Assembly: GCA_030761205.1 (NCBI GenBank)
Contig: JAULJL010000021.1
Location: 12,071,160 to 12,135,159, forward strand
Length of the DNA: 64,000 nt
Reading direction: 5' to 3'
DNA from: Fremontodendron californicum
Taxonomy: Eukaryota; Streptophyta; Magnoliopsida; Malvales; Malvaceae
Both the position numbers and the translations under genes were made by a program. This document shows, one piece after another, positions 33,597 through 43,701 of this stretch. Below the pieces are notes generated by a model. That model did no database searches. It saw only the letters and a program-made list of their open reading frames with translations, and was not told where the DNA came from. Within the stretch, counting starts at the first letter, position 1. Every line of letters starts with the position of its first letter.

Positions 33597-34427
33597 CTGC
33601 GGGTGTTTGATGTTCTGAATGTTGTAACCGCCTTTGAGGTGAATGTTATATCTGCAATAAGTCTTAATGAATAAAATAGCTTCATTGGCTGGGAAAAAAA
33701 AATTGAATCATTATAATAAATTATGCAAAATATGGGATGAATTGAAACACGACACGAACACACAAAATTTTTTCTAAATTGGATCACCATAACAAACTCT
33801 GCAAAATATTTGGATGAATTGAAACACTACATGAACACATGGAAAAAAATAATTAAAATACGGCACGACACGAAAATAACATGAACACAACACAAATACA
33901 CGAACGTGTCAAAATCTACATAAAATAAGTTATTAACATGTAAAAATTATATAAATTTATAATATTTTGAACAGACGAAAAATAACACAAACACGACACG
34001 AATACGTGAACGTGTCAAAATTTACATAAAACAAATTATTAACGTGTAAAAATCGTATAAATTTATAATATTTTAAGCACACAAAAAATAATACGAACAT
34101 AAAAATGACACAAACACACAATTTTTCCTCCTTTTTTTTTTTTTTCCTTTTCCTTTTCCTTTTCTTTTTCCTTTTCTTTTCTTTTTTTTTTCTTTTTTTT
34201 TTCTTAATAAAAAAATTGAAAATACCTAAACTAACCCCCAACCCCCTTAATACCAATGGTTAGTTGTCAATTAACCTTACACATAAAATTCTCAATTCTC
34301 TTCTCTCATTGATTTGGGGGATTATTTTTATAGTAAGTTGTAGATAAAAGATACTCACGCTATGCAAGGGGTTTACATGTTTAATTTAGTGGATTTACAA
34401 ATTTGATTTAATTATTAGTGTAAGTTC

Positions 34428-35127
34428 TGTTGGGCATGGGTCCCTCCTATGTGGAGGAAATACCCATTCTGCCCTTTGCCCCTTTTAATTAAGAGGGCTA
34501 TTGTATTTTGGTGAGTGAAGAGTCAGAAGCTAATAGAAAGAAAAAGAAAGAGAGGCGGCAGTGAAGAGAGAAAAGAGTGAGTTTCACAGTTTTGATCAAG
34601 TCGTCGATCGGAGGTTCATCCGTGGTCCGATCTTCTTGATTTTCTGGCAGTGGCTATAGGATACGTAGATGCTGATTGTGTACGGTGAGAATTTCCATCT
34701 GAACACTATAAAGTACTGTTTTGTGTCCGAATAGTAGTCACGTTTTTGGGTGATTTCTCAACTTTCTCTCTTTGATTTTAATATCACTTGTTGATAGCTA
34801 AGTTAGAGTTGTGTACTCATTGTGTTAGCTGAATTATTGTGATATTGTAAACACACTCTCATTATAGTGAAGATTTTGACTGGACTCCTAAGTCCCGTGG
34901 TTTTTACCCTTTGATTTAAAGGGGTTTTCCACGTAAAAATTGTGTGTCTCGTGTGATTGGTTGTTTGTGATTATCCTTGGTTGAATTTGTGTTGCTGGAA
35001 TATATATATATATATATATATATCTTGTGCAATTTAGTACCATATTTACAGATCCTGTTAATTGGGAGAGAAAGAACTACCGGTTGTGTTTTCCCAATTT
35101 TTTGGTAAGTTCGGTTTCTGCCCATCA
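34428..35127 (+). repeat. 5' LTR of the Copia element
   Basis: 700 bp, TG...CA ends. A CTATAAAG TATA-like box at 34706-34713 would start transcripts ~30 bp downstream. A (TA)n tract lies at 35000-35022. It differs from the 3' LTR at only a few sites: GAGTTTCAC versus GAGTTGCAC, GTGTCCGA versus GTGTCTGA, an extra GT in GTGTGTCTC, and one C/T near the TA tract. Confidence 0.93.
34706..34713 (+). promoter_or_regulatory. TATA-like box of the Copia LTR
   Basis: CTATAAAG in a mixed-composition context within the 5' LTR, kept identically in the 3' LTR near 39449. It is the best TATA match in the LTR. Confidence 0.45.
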
Positions 35128-35130
35128 CAC

Positions 35131-35142
35131 TGGTATCAGAGC
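35131..35142 (+). other. Primer-binding site (initiator Met-tRNA)
   Basis: TGGTATCAGAGC, three bases after the 5' LTR, is the standard 12-base complement to the 3' end of initiator methionine tRNA used by plant Copia elements. Confidence 0.9.
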
Positions 35143-35165
35143 TTTGGTTGTGTTGTTGTGTAATT

Positions 35166-36611
35166 ATGGAGGCTGGCACAAGTAGAATGATTGTTTTGAA
35201 TGGCACAAATTATCAATTGTGGCAGAATAAAATGAAAGACCTGTTATTTGTGAAGTCTTTGCATCTTCCTGTCTTTGCTACTCAAAAACTCGAATCTAAA
35301 AGTGATGAGGAATGGGAATTTGAGAATCAGCAGGTGTGTGCTTTTATTCGCCAATTTGTTGAGGAAAATGTTTACAATCACATTGATCAAGAGACACATG
35401 CACGCACATTGTGGAACAAGCTTGAAAACTTGTATGCTTTAAAGTCTGGCAATAACAAGTTGTTCATGCTTAAAAAGATGATGGAACTGAAGTATAAAGA
35501 AGGAACAACTGTGGCTGATCACTTGAATGAGTTTCAAGGAGTTATGAATCAGTTAATTGGTATGGGCATCAAATTTGAGGATGAAGTAGTAGGGCTTTGG
35601 TTGCTTGTTACTCTACCGGATTCTTGGGAAACATTTCGGGTTTCACTTATTAATTCTGCTCCTAATGGTGTAGTAACTTTGGAACTTGCCAAGAATGGTG
35701 TTTTGAATGAAGAAGTGAGAAGAAAGTCTCAGGGTTCTTCATCACAGTCTGAGGTTCTAGTTACTGAAAATAGGGGGAGAAGTAGGAGCAAAAATGAAAC
35801 GGGTAGAGATAAAAGCCGAAGCAAGTCAAGATCAAGATTTAAAAATGTTGAGTGCCATTATTGTGGCAAGATGGGCCATATCAAGAAATATTGCTACAAG
35901 TGGAGGAAAGAGAACAAAGGTGGTAGTGATAAACAAGAGAAGAGGGATCATGGAAAGAATGATCGTGTTACTACTGCTACCTCTGATGATCTGTTGGTTA
36001 CTTGTGATGAGAATGTGATCAACTTAGCATGCGACGAGACAAGTTGGGTAATAGACACTGGTGCTTCACTTCATGTCACGTCTAGGAAGGAATTCTTCAC
36101 ATCTTATACGCCTGGTAATTTTGGGGTATTGAAGATGGGTAATGATGGCTTGGCACATGTTGTTGGCATGGGAGATGTCTGTTTGGAAACTAACAATGGA
36201 ACAAAGTTGACGCTAAAAAATGTCAGACGTGCACCGGATATCCGTTTGAATTTGATTTCAGCGGGAAAGCTAGATGATGAGGGATTTTGTAACACCTTCA
36301 GTGATGGTCAGTGGAAATTGACTAGAGGCTCATTAGTTGTGGCTCGAGGAAAGAAGTGTTCAAATTTATATTTGATGCAGTCTTCAATTTCCAGAGGCAT
36401 TGTTAATGTGACGGAAAATGATAGTTCAACTGTGCTATGGCATAAACGGATTAGTCACATGAGTGAAAATGGGCTTAATTGTCTGGCCAAGAAGAATCAA
36501 CTTTCTGGGTTGAAGAATGCTACACTGAAGAATTGTGCTCATTGTTTGGCTGGAAAACAAAGAAGAGTTTCATTAAGAGTCATCCTCCTTCAAGAAAATC
36601 AGATTTGCTAG
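35166..36611 (+). CDS. Copia gag, protease and start of integrase region (frame 1, ends at frameshift)
   Basis: ATG at 35166 (MEAGTSRMIVLNGTNYQLWQ) is taken because the known Copia gag start motif GTNYxxW follows; an upstream in-frame ATG at 35148 lies too near the PBS. Order: UBN2-type gag (residues ~5-185), basic Arg/Ser-rich linker, CCHC zinc knuckle (35853-35894, CHYCGKMGHIKKYC), aspartic protease with WVIDTGASLHV, then the GAG-pre-integrase HxxxH..CxxC region (HKRISHM ... CAHCLAGK). Similarity stops near 36570, where a one-base loss shifts the frame; the last ~14 codons are out-of-frame readthrough. It normally forms one polyprotein with the next entry. Confidence 0.88.
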   Translation: MEAGTSRMIVLNGTNYQLWQNKMKDLLFVKSLHLPVFATQKLESKSDEEWEFENQQVCAFIRQFVEENVYNHIDQETHARTLWNKLENLYALKSGNNKLFMLKKMMELKYKEGTTVADHLNEFQGVMNQLIGMGIKFEDEVVGLWLLVTLPDSWETFRVSLINSAPNGVVTLELAKNGVLNEEVRRKSQGSSSQSEVLVTENRGRSRSKNETGRDKSRSKSRSRFKNVECHYCGKMGHIKKYCYKWRKENKGGSDKQEKRDHGKNDRVTTATSDDLLVTCDENVINLACDETSWVIDTGASLHVTSRKEFFTSYTPGNFGVLKMGNDGLAHVVGMGDVCLETNNGTKLTLKNVRRAPDIRLNLISAGKLDDEGFCNTFSDGQWKLTRGSLVVARGKKCSNLYLMQSSISRGIVNVTENDSSTVLWHKRISHMSENGLNCLAKKNQLSGLKNATLKNCAHCLAGKQRRVSLRVILLQENQIC

Positions 36612-39154
36612 AGTTGGTATATTCCGATGTTTGTGGTCCTTTGAAAGTAAGGTCGTATGGTGGTGCACTTTATTTCGTGACTTTTATTGATGACCATTCA
36701 AGAAAACTTTGGGTCTATACTTTGAAAACAAAAGACCAAGTGCTTGATGTGTTCAAACAGTTTCAGGCTTCAGTTGAAAGGCAAACTGGGAAGAAGTTGA
36801 AGTGCATCCGTTCTGATAACGGCGGCGAATATAGTGGATCATTTGATGATTATTGTCGTGCACAGGGAATCAGACATCAAAAGACACCTCCTAAGACACC
36901 ACAGTTGAATGGCTTAGCTAAAAGAATGAACAGAACATTGATTGAGAGAGTCAGATATTTGCTTTCAGATGCAAAGTTACCTAGATCTTTTTGGGGTGAA
37001 GCTTTGTATACAGTGGCACATGTGATTAATTTATCTCCAAGTGTTCCTTTGCAAGGTGATGTTCCAGACAAAGTTTGGTTTGGTAAGGATATGTCATATG
37101 ATCACCTGCGTGTGTTCGGTTGCAAGGCTTTTGTACATGTTCCAAAGGATGAGAGGTCAAAGTTAGATGCCAAGACTCGTCAATGTATCTTTGTTGGTTA
37201 TGGTCAAGATGAATTTGGGTACAGGTTATATGACCCAGTTGAAAAGAAGCTTGTTAGAAGCAGAGATGTTGTTTTCATTGAGGATCAGACCATTGATGAC
37301 ATTGACAAGGCGGAGAAAACCGATCCACATAATAGTGATGACTTGACCGCCATGGATCCAATTCCTCTAACCCCTCCGCCAAATCCAGTTGAGGATGGCA
37401 TGCAAGAAGATGTCCATGATGACCAGCAGGGTATGGGTGATTTTGATGCTCCCATGGATAGTGTTGTGAATGATCAACACCAAGGACCTATATCTCCACC
37501 AGCAGTTCCACTTCGGAGGTCTACTAGAGATCGACAGCCTTCTGTGAGGTATTCTTCTGATCAGTATGTTCTTTTAACTGATGGGGAAGAACCAGAGTGT
37601 TATGAAGAGGCTATGGGGAGTGAATGCAAAGATCAGTGGGTTGATGCTATGAAAGATGAGCTTAAATCTTTACATGACAACCATACGTTTGAGCTGGTGA
37701 AATTGCCTAAGGGTAAAAGAGCTTTGAAAAATCGGTGGGTTTACAGGTTGAAGCAAGAAGAGAATTCTTCAACTCCACGATACAAAGCTAGATTGGTCGT
37801 CAAGGGTTTCAGTCAGAAAAAGGGGATTGATTTTGAGGAAATATTCTCTCCAGTTGTAAAAATGTCCTCTATCAGATCTATATTGAGTTTGGCATCCTAT
37901 TATGACTTGGAAGTCGAGCAAATGGATGTGAAAACTGCTTTTCTTCATGGTGATTTAGAAGAAGAGCTTTACATGGAGCAGCCAGAGGGTTTCATTGCAC
38001 AAGGAAAAGAGGACTATGTGTGCAAATTAAAGAAGAGCTTGTATGGTTTGAAGCAAGCTCCGAGGCAATGGTACAAGAAGTTTGAGTCTGTTATGGGGGA
38101 GCATGGCTACAAGAAGACTACTTCTGATCATTGTGTTTTTGTCAAGAAATTCTCTGGTGATGATTTTATTATTTTGTTGCTCTATGTTGATGATATGCTT
38201 ATTGTTGGTCGTAATGCTTCTAAGATTAATATGTTGAAGCAAGAGTTGAGTAAATCCTTTGCGATGAAGGACTTGGGGCCAGCAAAGCAAATTCTTGGCA
38301 TAAGGATCACACGTGATAGAAATGCCAAGAAATTGTGGTTATCACAAGAGAAGTACATTGAAAAAGTACTTCAAAGGTTTAGTATGGATAAAGCTAAAGT
38401 GGTGAGCACTCCTCTTGCTACACACTTTAGATTGAGTGTCAAGCAGAGTCCTTCCACAAAAGAAGAGAAGGAAGACATGCAGAAGGTTCCTTATGCTTCT
38501 GCCGTGGGTAGTTTGATGTATGCAATGGTATGCACAAGACCTGACTTAGCTCATTCTGTTGGCACCGTCAGTCGGTTTCTTTCTAATCCAGGCAGAGAGC
38601 ATTGGAATGCAGTGAAGTGGATTATGAGATATCTTCGGGGTACTTCCAACTTGAAACTTTGCTTCGGCAATGAGAAACCTGTTCTAGTTGGTTATACAGA
38701 TTCTGATATGGCTGGAGACATTGACTCCAGAAAGTCCACTTCGGGTTACTTAATTACTTCTGCAGGGGGAGCTGTGGCTTGGCAATCCAGATTGCAAAAA
38801 TGTGTTGCATTGTCCACTACTGAGTCAGAGTTCATTGCAGTGACCGAAGCGTGCAAGGAGTTGCTTTGGATGAAGAGATTTATGCAAGAACTTGGCTTTA
38901 CCCAAGAGAGGTATGTTTTATTTTGTGATAGCCAGAGCGCTATTCATCTTGGTAAGAATTCAACCTTTCATGCTAGGTCTAAACATATCGATGTAAGGTA
39001 TCATTGGATACGAGATGTTCTCGATGCTAAATTGTTAGAACTTGAGAAAATTCATACTGATGATAATGGTGCTGATATGTTGACTAAAGCCTTACCAAGA
39101 GAAAAGTTTGAAATATGTTGTTTGATCGCCGGGATGGCGAACACCTCCACATAG
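36572..39154 (+). CDS. Copia integrase, reverse transcriptase and RNase H (frame shifted from gag)
   Basis: Continues the polyprotein in another frame after the break near 36570. The integrase core shows VYSDVCGPL and IRSDNGGEY (the two catalytic Asp). The motif normally read NGVAERMN here reads NGLAKRMN: Lys (AAA, 36920-36922) replaces the catalytic Glu. RT carries the RLVVKGFSQKKGIDF and FSPVVK motifs, the YVDD active site (38183-38194) and SLYGLKQAPRQWY. RNase H has GYTDSDMAGD, STSGYL and TTESEF. Ends in TAG at 39152. RT and RNase H look intact, but the integrase is probably inactive and the frameshift would block normal polyprotein synthesis. Confidence 0.88.
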   Translation: MKSHPPSRKSDLLELVYSDVCGPLKVRSYGGALYFVTFIDDHSRKLWVYTLKTKDQVLDVFKQFQASVERQTGKKLKCIRSDNGGEYSGSFDDYCRAQGIRHQKTPPKTPQLNGLAKRMNRTLIERVRYLLSDAKLPRSFWGEALYTVAHVINLSPSVPLQGDVPDKVWFGKDMSYDHLRVFGCKAFVHVPKDERSKLDAKTRQCIFVGYGQDEFGYRLYDPVEKKLVRSRDVVFIEDQTIDDIDKAEKTDPHNSDDLTAMDPIPLTPPPNPVEDGMQEDVHDDQQGMGDFDAPMDSVVNDQHQGPISPPAVPLRRSTRDRQPSVRYSSDQYVLLTDGEEPECYEEAMGSECKDQWVDAMKDELKSLHDNHTFELVKLPKGKRALKNRWVYRLKQEENSSTPRYKARLVVKGFSQKKGIDFEEIFSPVVKMSSIRSILSLASYYDLEVEQMDVKTAFLHGDLEEELYMEQPEGFIAQGKEDYVCKLKKSLYGLKQAPRQWYKKFESVMGEHGYKKTTSDHCVFVKKFSGDDFIILLLYVDDMLIVGRNASKINMLKQELSKSFAMKDLGPAKQILGIRITRDRNAKKLWLSQEKYIEKVLQRFSMDKAKVVSTPLATHFRLSVKQSPSTKEEKEDMQKVPYASAVGSLMYAMVCTRPDLAHSVGTVSRFLSNPGREHWNAVKWIMRYLRGTSNLKLCFGNEKPVLVGYTDSDMAGDIDSRKSTSGYLITSAGGAVAWQSRLQKCVALSTTESEFIAVTEACKELLWMKRFMQELGFTQERYVLFCDSQSAIHLGKNSTFHARSKHIDVRYHWIRDVLDAKLLELEKIHTDDNGADMLTKALPREKFEICCLIAGMANTST

Positions 39155-39156
39155 TC

Positions 39157-39168
39157 GGGAGGGGGAGA
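39157..39168 (+). other. Polypurine tract of the Copia element
   Basis: GGGAGGGGGAGA immediately before the 3' LTR, the usual plus-strand priming site. Confidence 0.85.
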
Positions 39169-39170
39169 TT

Positions 39171-39868
39171 TGTTGGGCATGGGTCCCTCCTATGTGGAGG
39201 AAATACCCATTCTGCCCTTTGCCCCTTTTAATTAAGAGGGCTATTGTATTTTGGTGAGTGAAGAGTCAGAAGCTAATAGAAAGAAAAAGAAAGAGAGGCG
39301 GCAGTGAAGAGAGAAAAGAGTGAGTTGCACAGTTTTGATCAAGTCGTCGATCGGAGGTTCATCCGTGGTCCGATCTTCTTGATTTTCTGGCAGTGGCTAT
39401 AGGATACGTAGATGCTGATTGTGTACGGTGAGAATTTCCATCTGAACACTATAAAGTACTGTTTTGTGTCTGAATAGTAGTCACGTTTTTGGGTGATTTC
39501 TCAACTTTCTCTCTTTGATTTTAATATCACTTGTTGATAGCTAAGTTAGAGTTGTGTACTCATTGTGTTAGCTGAATTATTGTGATATTGTAAACACACT
39601 CTCATTATAGTGAAGATTTTGACTGGACTCCTAAGTCCCGTGGTTTTTACCCTTTGATTTAAAGGGGTTTTCCACGTAAAAATTGTGTCTCGTGTGATTG
39701 GTTGTTTGTGATTATCCTTGGTTGAATTTGTGTTGCTGGAATATATATATATATATATATATATTTTGTGCAATTTAGTACCATATTTACAGATCCTGTT
39801 AATTGGGAGAGAAAGAACTACCGGTTGTGTTTTCCCAATTTTTTGGTAAGTTCGGTTTCTGCCCATCA
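39171..39868 (+). repeat. 3' LTR of the Copia element
   Basis: 698-bp direct repeat of 34428-35127, ends GCCCATCA before the AGTTC target duplication. Confidence 0.93.
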
Positions 39869-39883
39869 AGTTCTATATATACT

Positions 39884-39921
<38 letters not shown>

Positions 39922-40612
39922 GTATGATAGATGTAATAATACAATTACTAAGTCAATGAACCTAGAGGTAAAATCACTATGACAAATTATTGAAAAAAAA
40001 GATATGAATTTAAATGAACTTAACAAAACTTTTACGTGTAAATTATTAAACAATCTAAAAGCTTTCGAACCATCAAAAACAACTTTTATCATTTTAATCC
40101 ATGAGAATATATTTGAACTAATATTTCATCAATCTTAAAAAATTTTACTTTACCTTCATATCTAGAATACATACTCATAATAGCATTGTTAAAATGATTC
40201 AAACTATCATATAAAAATTTCATCTCTAAATAAATCTCATGAATCAACTACCCTTGTTTTATACGTCATATAAAAATATTAAAAATTTTATTTAAATAAA
40301 ATGTAATTTATTCAAAATTTATTTATCAAAAATAACTTTTGAAAACATTATATTATTATGTAAATTTTAATATAATGTGAATATCAATAATAAATTAAAG
40401 ATTAAATATATTATTAATAACTAATGTGTGTATATGAATATTCTCGTTTTCAAAAAATATATTAACGTTTATGGTCATAATTTTTTAAAGGATTATATAT
40501 AAATATATTATATTTGTAACATTGTATATAACGTTTATACGATTTAAAATCATGTTCATAATAGTAATATATTAATAATTAATATAAATGTTAATTCATA
40601 TTAATATTAATG

Positions 40613-42105
40613 TTAATAGCACCAATGGTCCCAAAACTATAGGACATATTTTATATTGATCCCTAAACTTCAAAACGTATCAATTTGGTCCTTGATTATA
40701 AGTATCATAACAAATTGGTCCCTTCCGTTAGCTTTTCCATTACCTTTGCTGTTAGCAAACAACTAGTGACACGTGTCACTAGCTGATCGCTAACACATAC
40801 CTCTTCATTTTTTCCTTTTTCTTTATTTCTTTATTATTTCTTCTTTGATCTTTTTTTTTTTTTTTATAAATAATTACAAAGAAAAAATAATTCATATTAT
40901 AAATTAAAATTATGTTTTTAAAAATATAATTAATTTAACAAGTATGAAATATTTATTTACTTTAATTTTACAAAAAATATTTTTCATTTTTTCATTTCTT
41001 CCTTTTTTTTTTGCTTTTCTCTTCTTTATAAATAAATATTAAAAACTAAATAATAATTTAAATTAATATTGTAATAATCAAATAATCGGAAAAAATATAA
41101 AACTATTTATTTACATTAATTTTATAAAAATAAATTTTTTAATTTTTTTGTTTCTTCCCTTTCTTCTTTTTTCTTTTCTTTATAAACAAATACAAATATA
41201 TATATAAGTATATTATATTATATTTTAAATTAACTTTCTAAAAATTAAATAACTTATAAATATAAAATATTTATTTTATATTTATAAGTTTTTTTTCCTT
41301 TCTTATCTTTTCCCTTTTTCTCTTGTTTGTAAATAAATATAAAGAAAAATAAATAATAATTCATATTATAATTTAAATTAATTTTTAAAATATAAAATAT
41401 TTTATTTACATTAATTTTAGAAGAAAAGACGAAAAAAAAGAAAAGAAAGAAAGAAAAGAAAAATAAAAAAGTAAAAAATATATTTTTAATAAATGAATTT
41501 AAATAAATATTTTATATTTTATAAATTATTTAATTTTTACGAAATTAAGTTATTTATAAAAAGAAAAAAGGAAAGAAAGAAGAAAGAAGAAAAAGTAAAA
41601 GTAAAAGAAAAAGAAAAAATATTTTTTATAAAATTAATGTAAAGAAATATTTATATTTTATAAATTAATTAATTATTAAAAAATTAATTTAAATTATTAT
41701 TTATCTTTTTTATTTATTAATGTTTTATTTCCCCCTTTTCTTTATTATTTATTATAAATAAATACAAAAGATAAATAATAATTTAAATTAATTCTTTAAT
41801 AATTAAACAATTTATAAAATATAAATATTTATTTACATTAACTTGATAAAAAAATATTTATTTACATTTATTTATTAAAAAAGATCAAAAAAATAAAAAA
41901 TAAATAAAGAAAAAGGAAAAAATGAAGATGTATGTGTTAGCAATCAGCTGGTGATACGTGTCACTAGCTGTTTGCTAACGGAAAAGCTAATGGAAGGGAT
42001 TAATTTCTTATGATACTTGTAGATAAGGACCAAGTTGATACGTATTGAAGTTTAAGGACCAATATAAAATATGCCTTATAGTTTGGGGACCATTGGTGCT
42101 ATTAA
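40613..42105. mobile_element. Long-TIR foldback (MULE-like) element, ~1.5 kb
   Basis: The first ~200 bp (from TTAATAGCACCAATGGTCCC) and the last ~200 bp (ending GGGGACCATTGGTGCTATTAA) are imperfect inverted repeats. They include GTGACACGTGTCACTAGCTG-type sequence in each arm. The middle is AT-rich with T/C-rich and A/G-rich tracts and repeated TAAATAAATAT words; no transposase is encoded. Long TIRs suggest a Mutator-like or foldback class, but no clear 9-bp target duplication was found. Unit B copy: 54909-56472. Confidence 0.6.
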
Positions 42106-43701
42106 CTCTTCTTGCTATTTACTCCTTTGTTTATATATTTATATATTTTTTATCTAATGATTATCTTACGGTTTTAAGCCTCTTAATGATATGTGTTACA
42201 TAAATTTTGTTTTTTTTGTTTTTTTGTCATTTTTTAACTTTTCTTCCAATGATATATTACTTAATTTTATAATTTTGTTCTTATAAAAAAAATTTCACTT
42301 TTTTTTTTCCTTTTGGCACACATCACCTAATCTTTTTCAATACCTATATAAAAACATATTTATCTTTTTAACAGAAAATTTTATTTCCTCTAATATAATT
42401 TATGTTAGAAATAATAAATTATTTCTATATTTTTTTAATAAAAATAACCATCTATAAAAATAATTAAAATAATTATTTTATTAGCTATATGAATAACGAA
42501 CTTTTCAGCCATCTAGAAATAAATACTCATTATTAAATGAATTAAATTTTGAGTGATAATTTTTATTAAAATATTGAATAAAGTCCTTTAGATAATTTAC
42601 TAACAAAAACTCAGGAATGAAACTTGAAATAATAAATAATTTTATTAATAAAACTATAAATTTTGTTCCCCTTATTACTTATAATACATAAAATAGTTTT
42701 TCTTATTAAGTAACATATAAATCATGTCCAAGACCGTTAAACTTAAAGTTAATTTTTTTTTCAATAAATTCATAATTGTTATTCTTTAACTTATATAAAT
42801 ATTTATTTAATAATTTAATAATATAAAAATAAAATTATCACCTATACATAGCACGAGATTAAAGCATATATCATATAATTAAATAAGTAAAACTAATCCA
42901 TATGCGAGTCATAAACTAATTAGTACATAAATCAAATATCTTTCCAATTTTTTTTTTGGCAGATCAAATATCCTTTTAAAAAAAAAAAATTTAAGTTTTT
43001 TTTTTTCCTAAAAAGACCACTAAAACTTTCCAAGGCCTAGTCCAACTTGTCTATTTAAATTTGAATTTATTTTTAAAATATTAAAAAAAATTATATTAGT
43101 ATTTTAATATATATTTTTAAATTAAAAAATAATAATTTTTTCATAATAAAATATTTTCACTAACTGAGTCAAGTCTAATCTTGAAAAATCTTACTCAAGG
43201 TCCGATCAATCAACAAGTCTAATGTGAAATAGATTTTTTTCCCTTTCTTTTAATTTTTAATTGCTAAAGAATATGAAATATAGTGATTAAAGTTTACATT
43301 GTAGAGCAAAATACATCAATCATTTATAATATTTTTTGCAGTATTTTATTTTCATCTGCAACTTTTAAAAATTAAAATTTGAATCCATAACCTTTTAAAA
43401 ATGTTTCAAATTAATCTATTTTATCAATCATCATTAAAAATTTAACGAAACTTGCCACGTTAGTGCCACGTGGACATTCATGTGGCATAAATTCTAATCC
43501 AAAAATTAAACGGATTCATTTTTTTTGTCATGTGGACATCCACATAGTTTTGAGGTAGCAAATTATATCACATTTTAATGTTGGTTTTGTCGTTGTTTAA
43601 TGGAATGGATGAATTTGAAAAAGTAACTTTTTAAAAAGTCATGATCTGAAAATTAAATTTTAAAAGTCGTAAAAGAAAAAAATATACTACAGAAATCATG
43701 A

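Larger units (their letters stand above)
33030..33701 (+). mobile_element. 5'-truncated LINE, RNase H end plus 3' UTR and poly(A)
   Basis: Flanked by ATTGAATTATTATA (33016-33029) and ATTGAATCATTATA (33702-33715); in unit B both flanks read with C. It opens inside the C-terminal end of a retroelement RNase H, continues with a UTR and ends ATAAAATAGCTTCATTGGCT plus A tract. The hAT MITE 33296-33596 splits its UTR. Confidence 0.75.
32373..34344 (-). mobile_element. Helitron-like element 2, minus orientation, with nested insertions
   Basis: On the minus strand it begins TCTACAACTTACTATAAAAA and ends GCAGCGAAGCACGGACATTATCTAG (first bases omitted), with a CTAG terminus and a GCGAAGC hairpin-like core. 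It lies between A (32372) and T (34345). The nested paralogue near 27775-27800 is the uninterrupted site (TTTTAATATTATATAAGATA). It contains a minus LINE-like tail (32589-32853), a plus LINE fragment (33030-33701) and inside that an hAT MITE (33296-33596). The rest holds ACACGAACGTGTCAAAAT-type repeats and a polypyrimidine tract at 34125-34205. The unit B copy (52312-53976, 1665 bp) is shorter mainly because it lacks the MITE. Confidence 0.75.
34428..39868 (+). mobile_element. Young Ty1/Copia LTR retrotransposon (Tork/Tnt1-like), 5441 bp
   Basis: LTRs 34428-35127 and 39171-39868 start TGTTGGGC and end GCCCATCA. The 5-bp target duplication is AGTTC (34423-34427, 39869-39873). Unit B (54055-54059) holds the empty site GTAAGTTCTATATATAC. 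The interior encodes gag, protease, integrase, RT and RNase H in Copia order, interrupted by one frameshift. By eye the LTRs differ by about three substitutions and one 2-bp indel, so the insertion is recent. PBS and polypurine tract are intact. Confidence 0.95.
21185..42744 (+). repeat. Tandem unit A (NAC gene intact, Copia insertion)
   Basis: Homology begins near AAAGTTAAAAATATTTCAAT (21187) and the next unit starts with the same sequence near 42745. Without the Copia element the unit is ~16.1 kb. Order: Y block (21185-25030, with the NAC gene), Z block (25030-29340), W block (29340-42744). Much of Z and W is itself an older nested duplication (26030-28860 against 29122-40550, the latter interrupted by elements). 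The limits are by eye. Confidence 0.75.
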
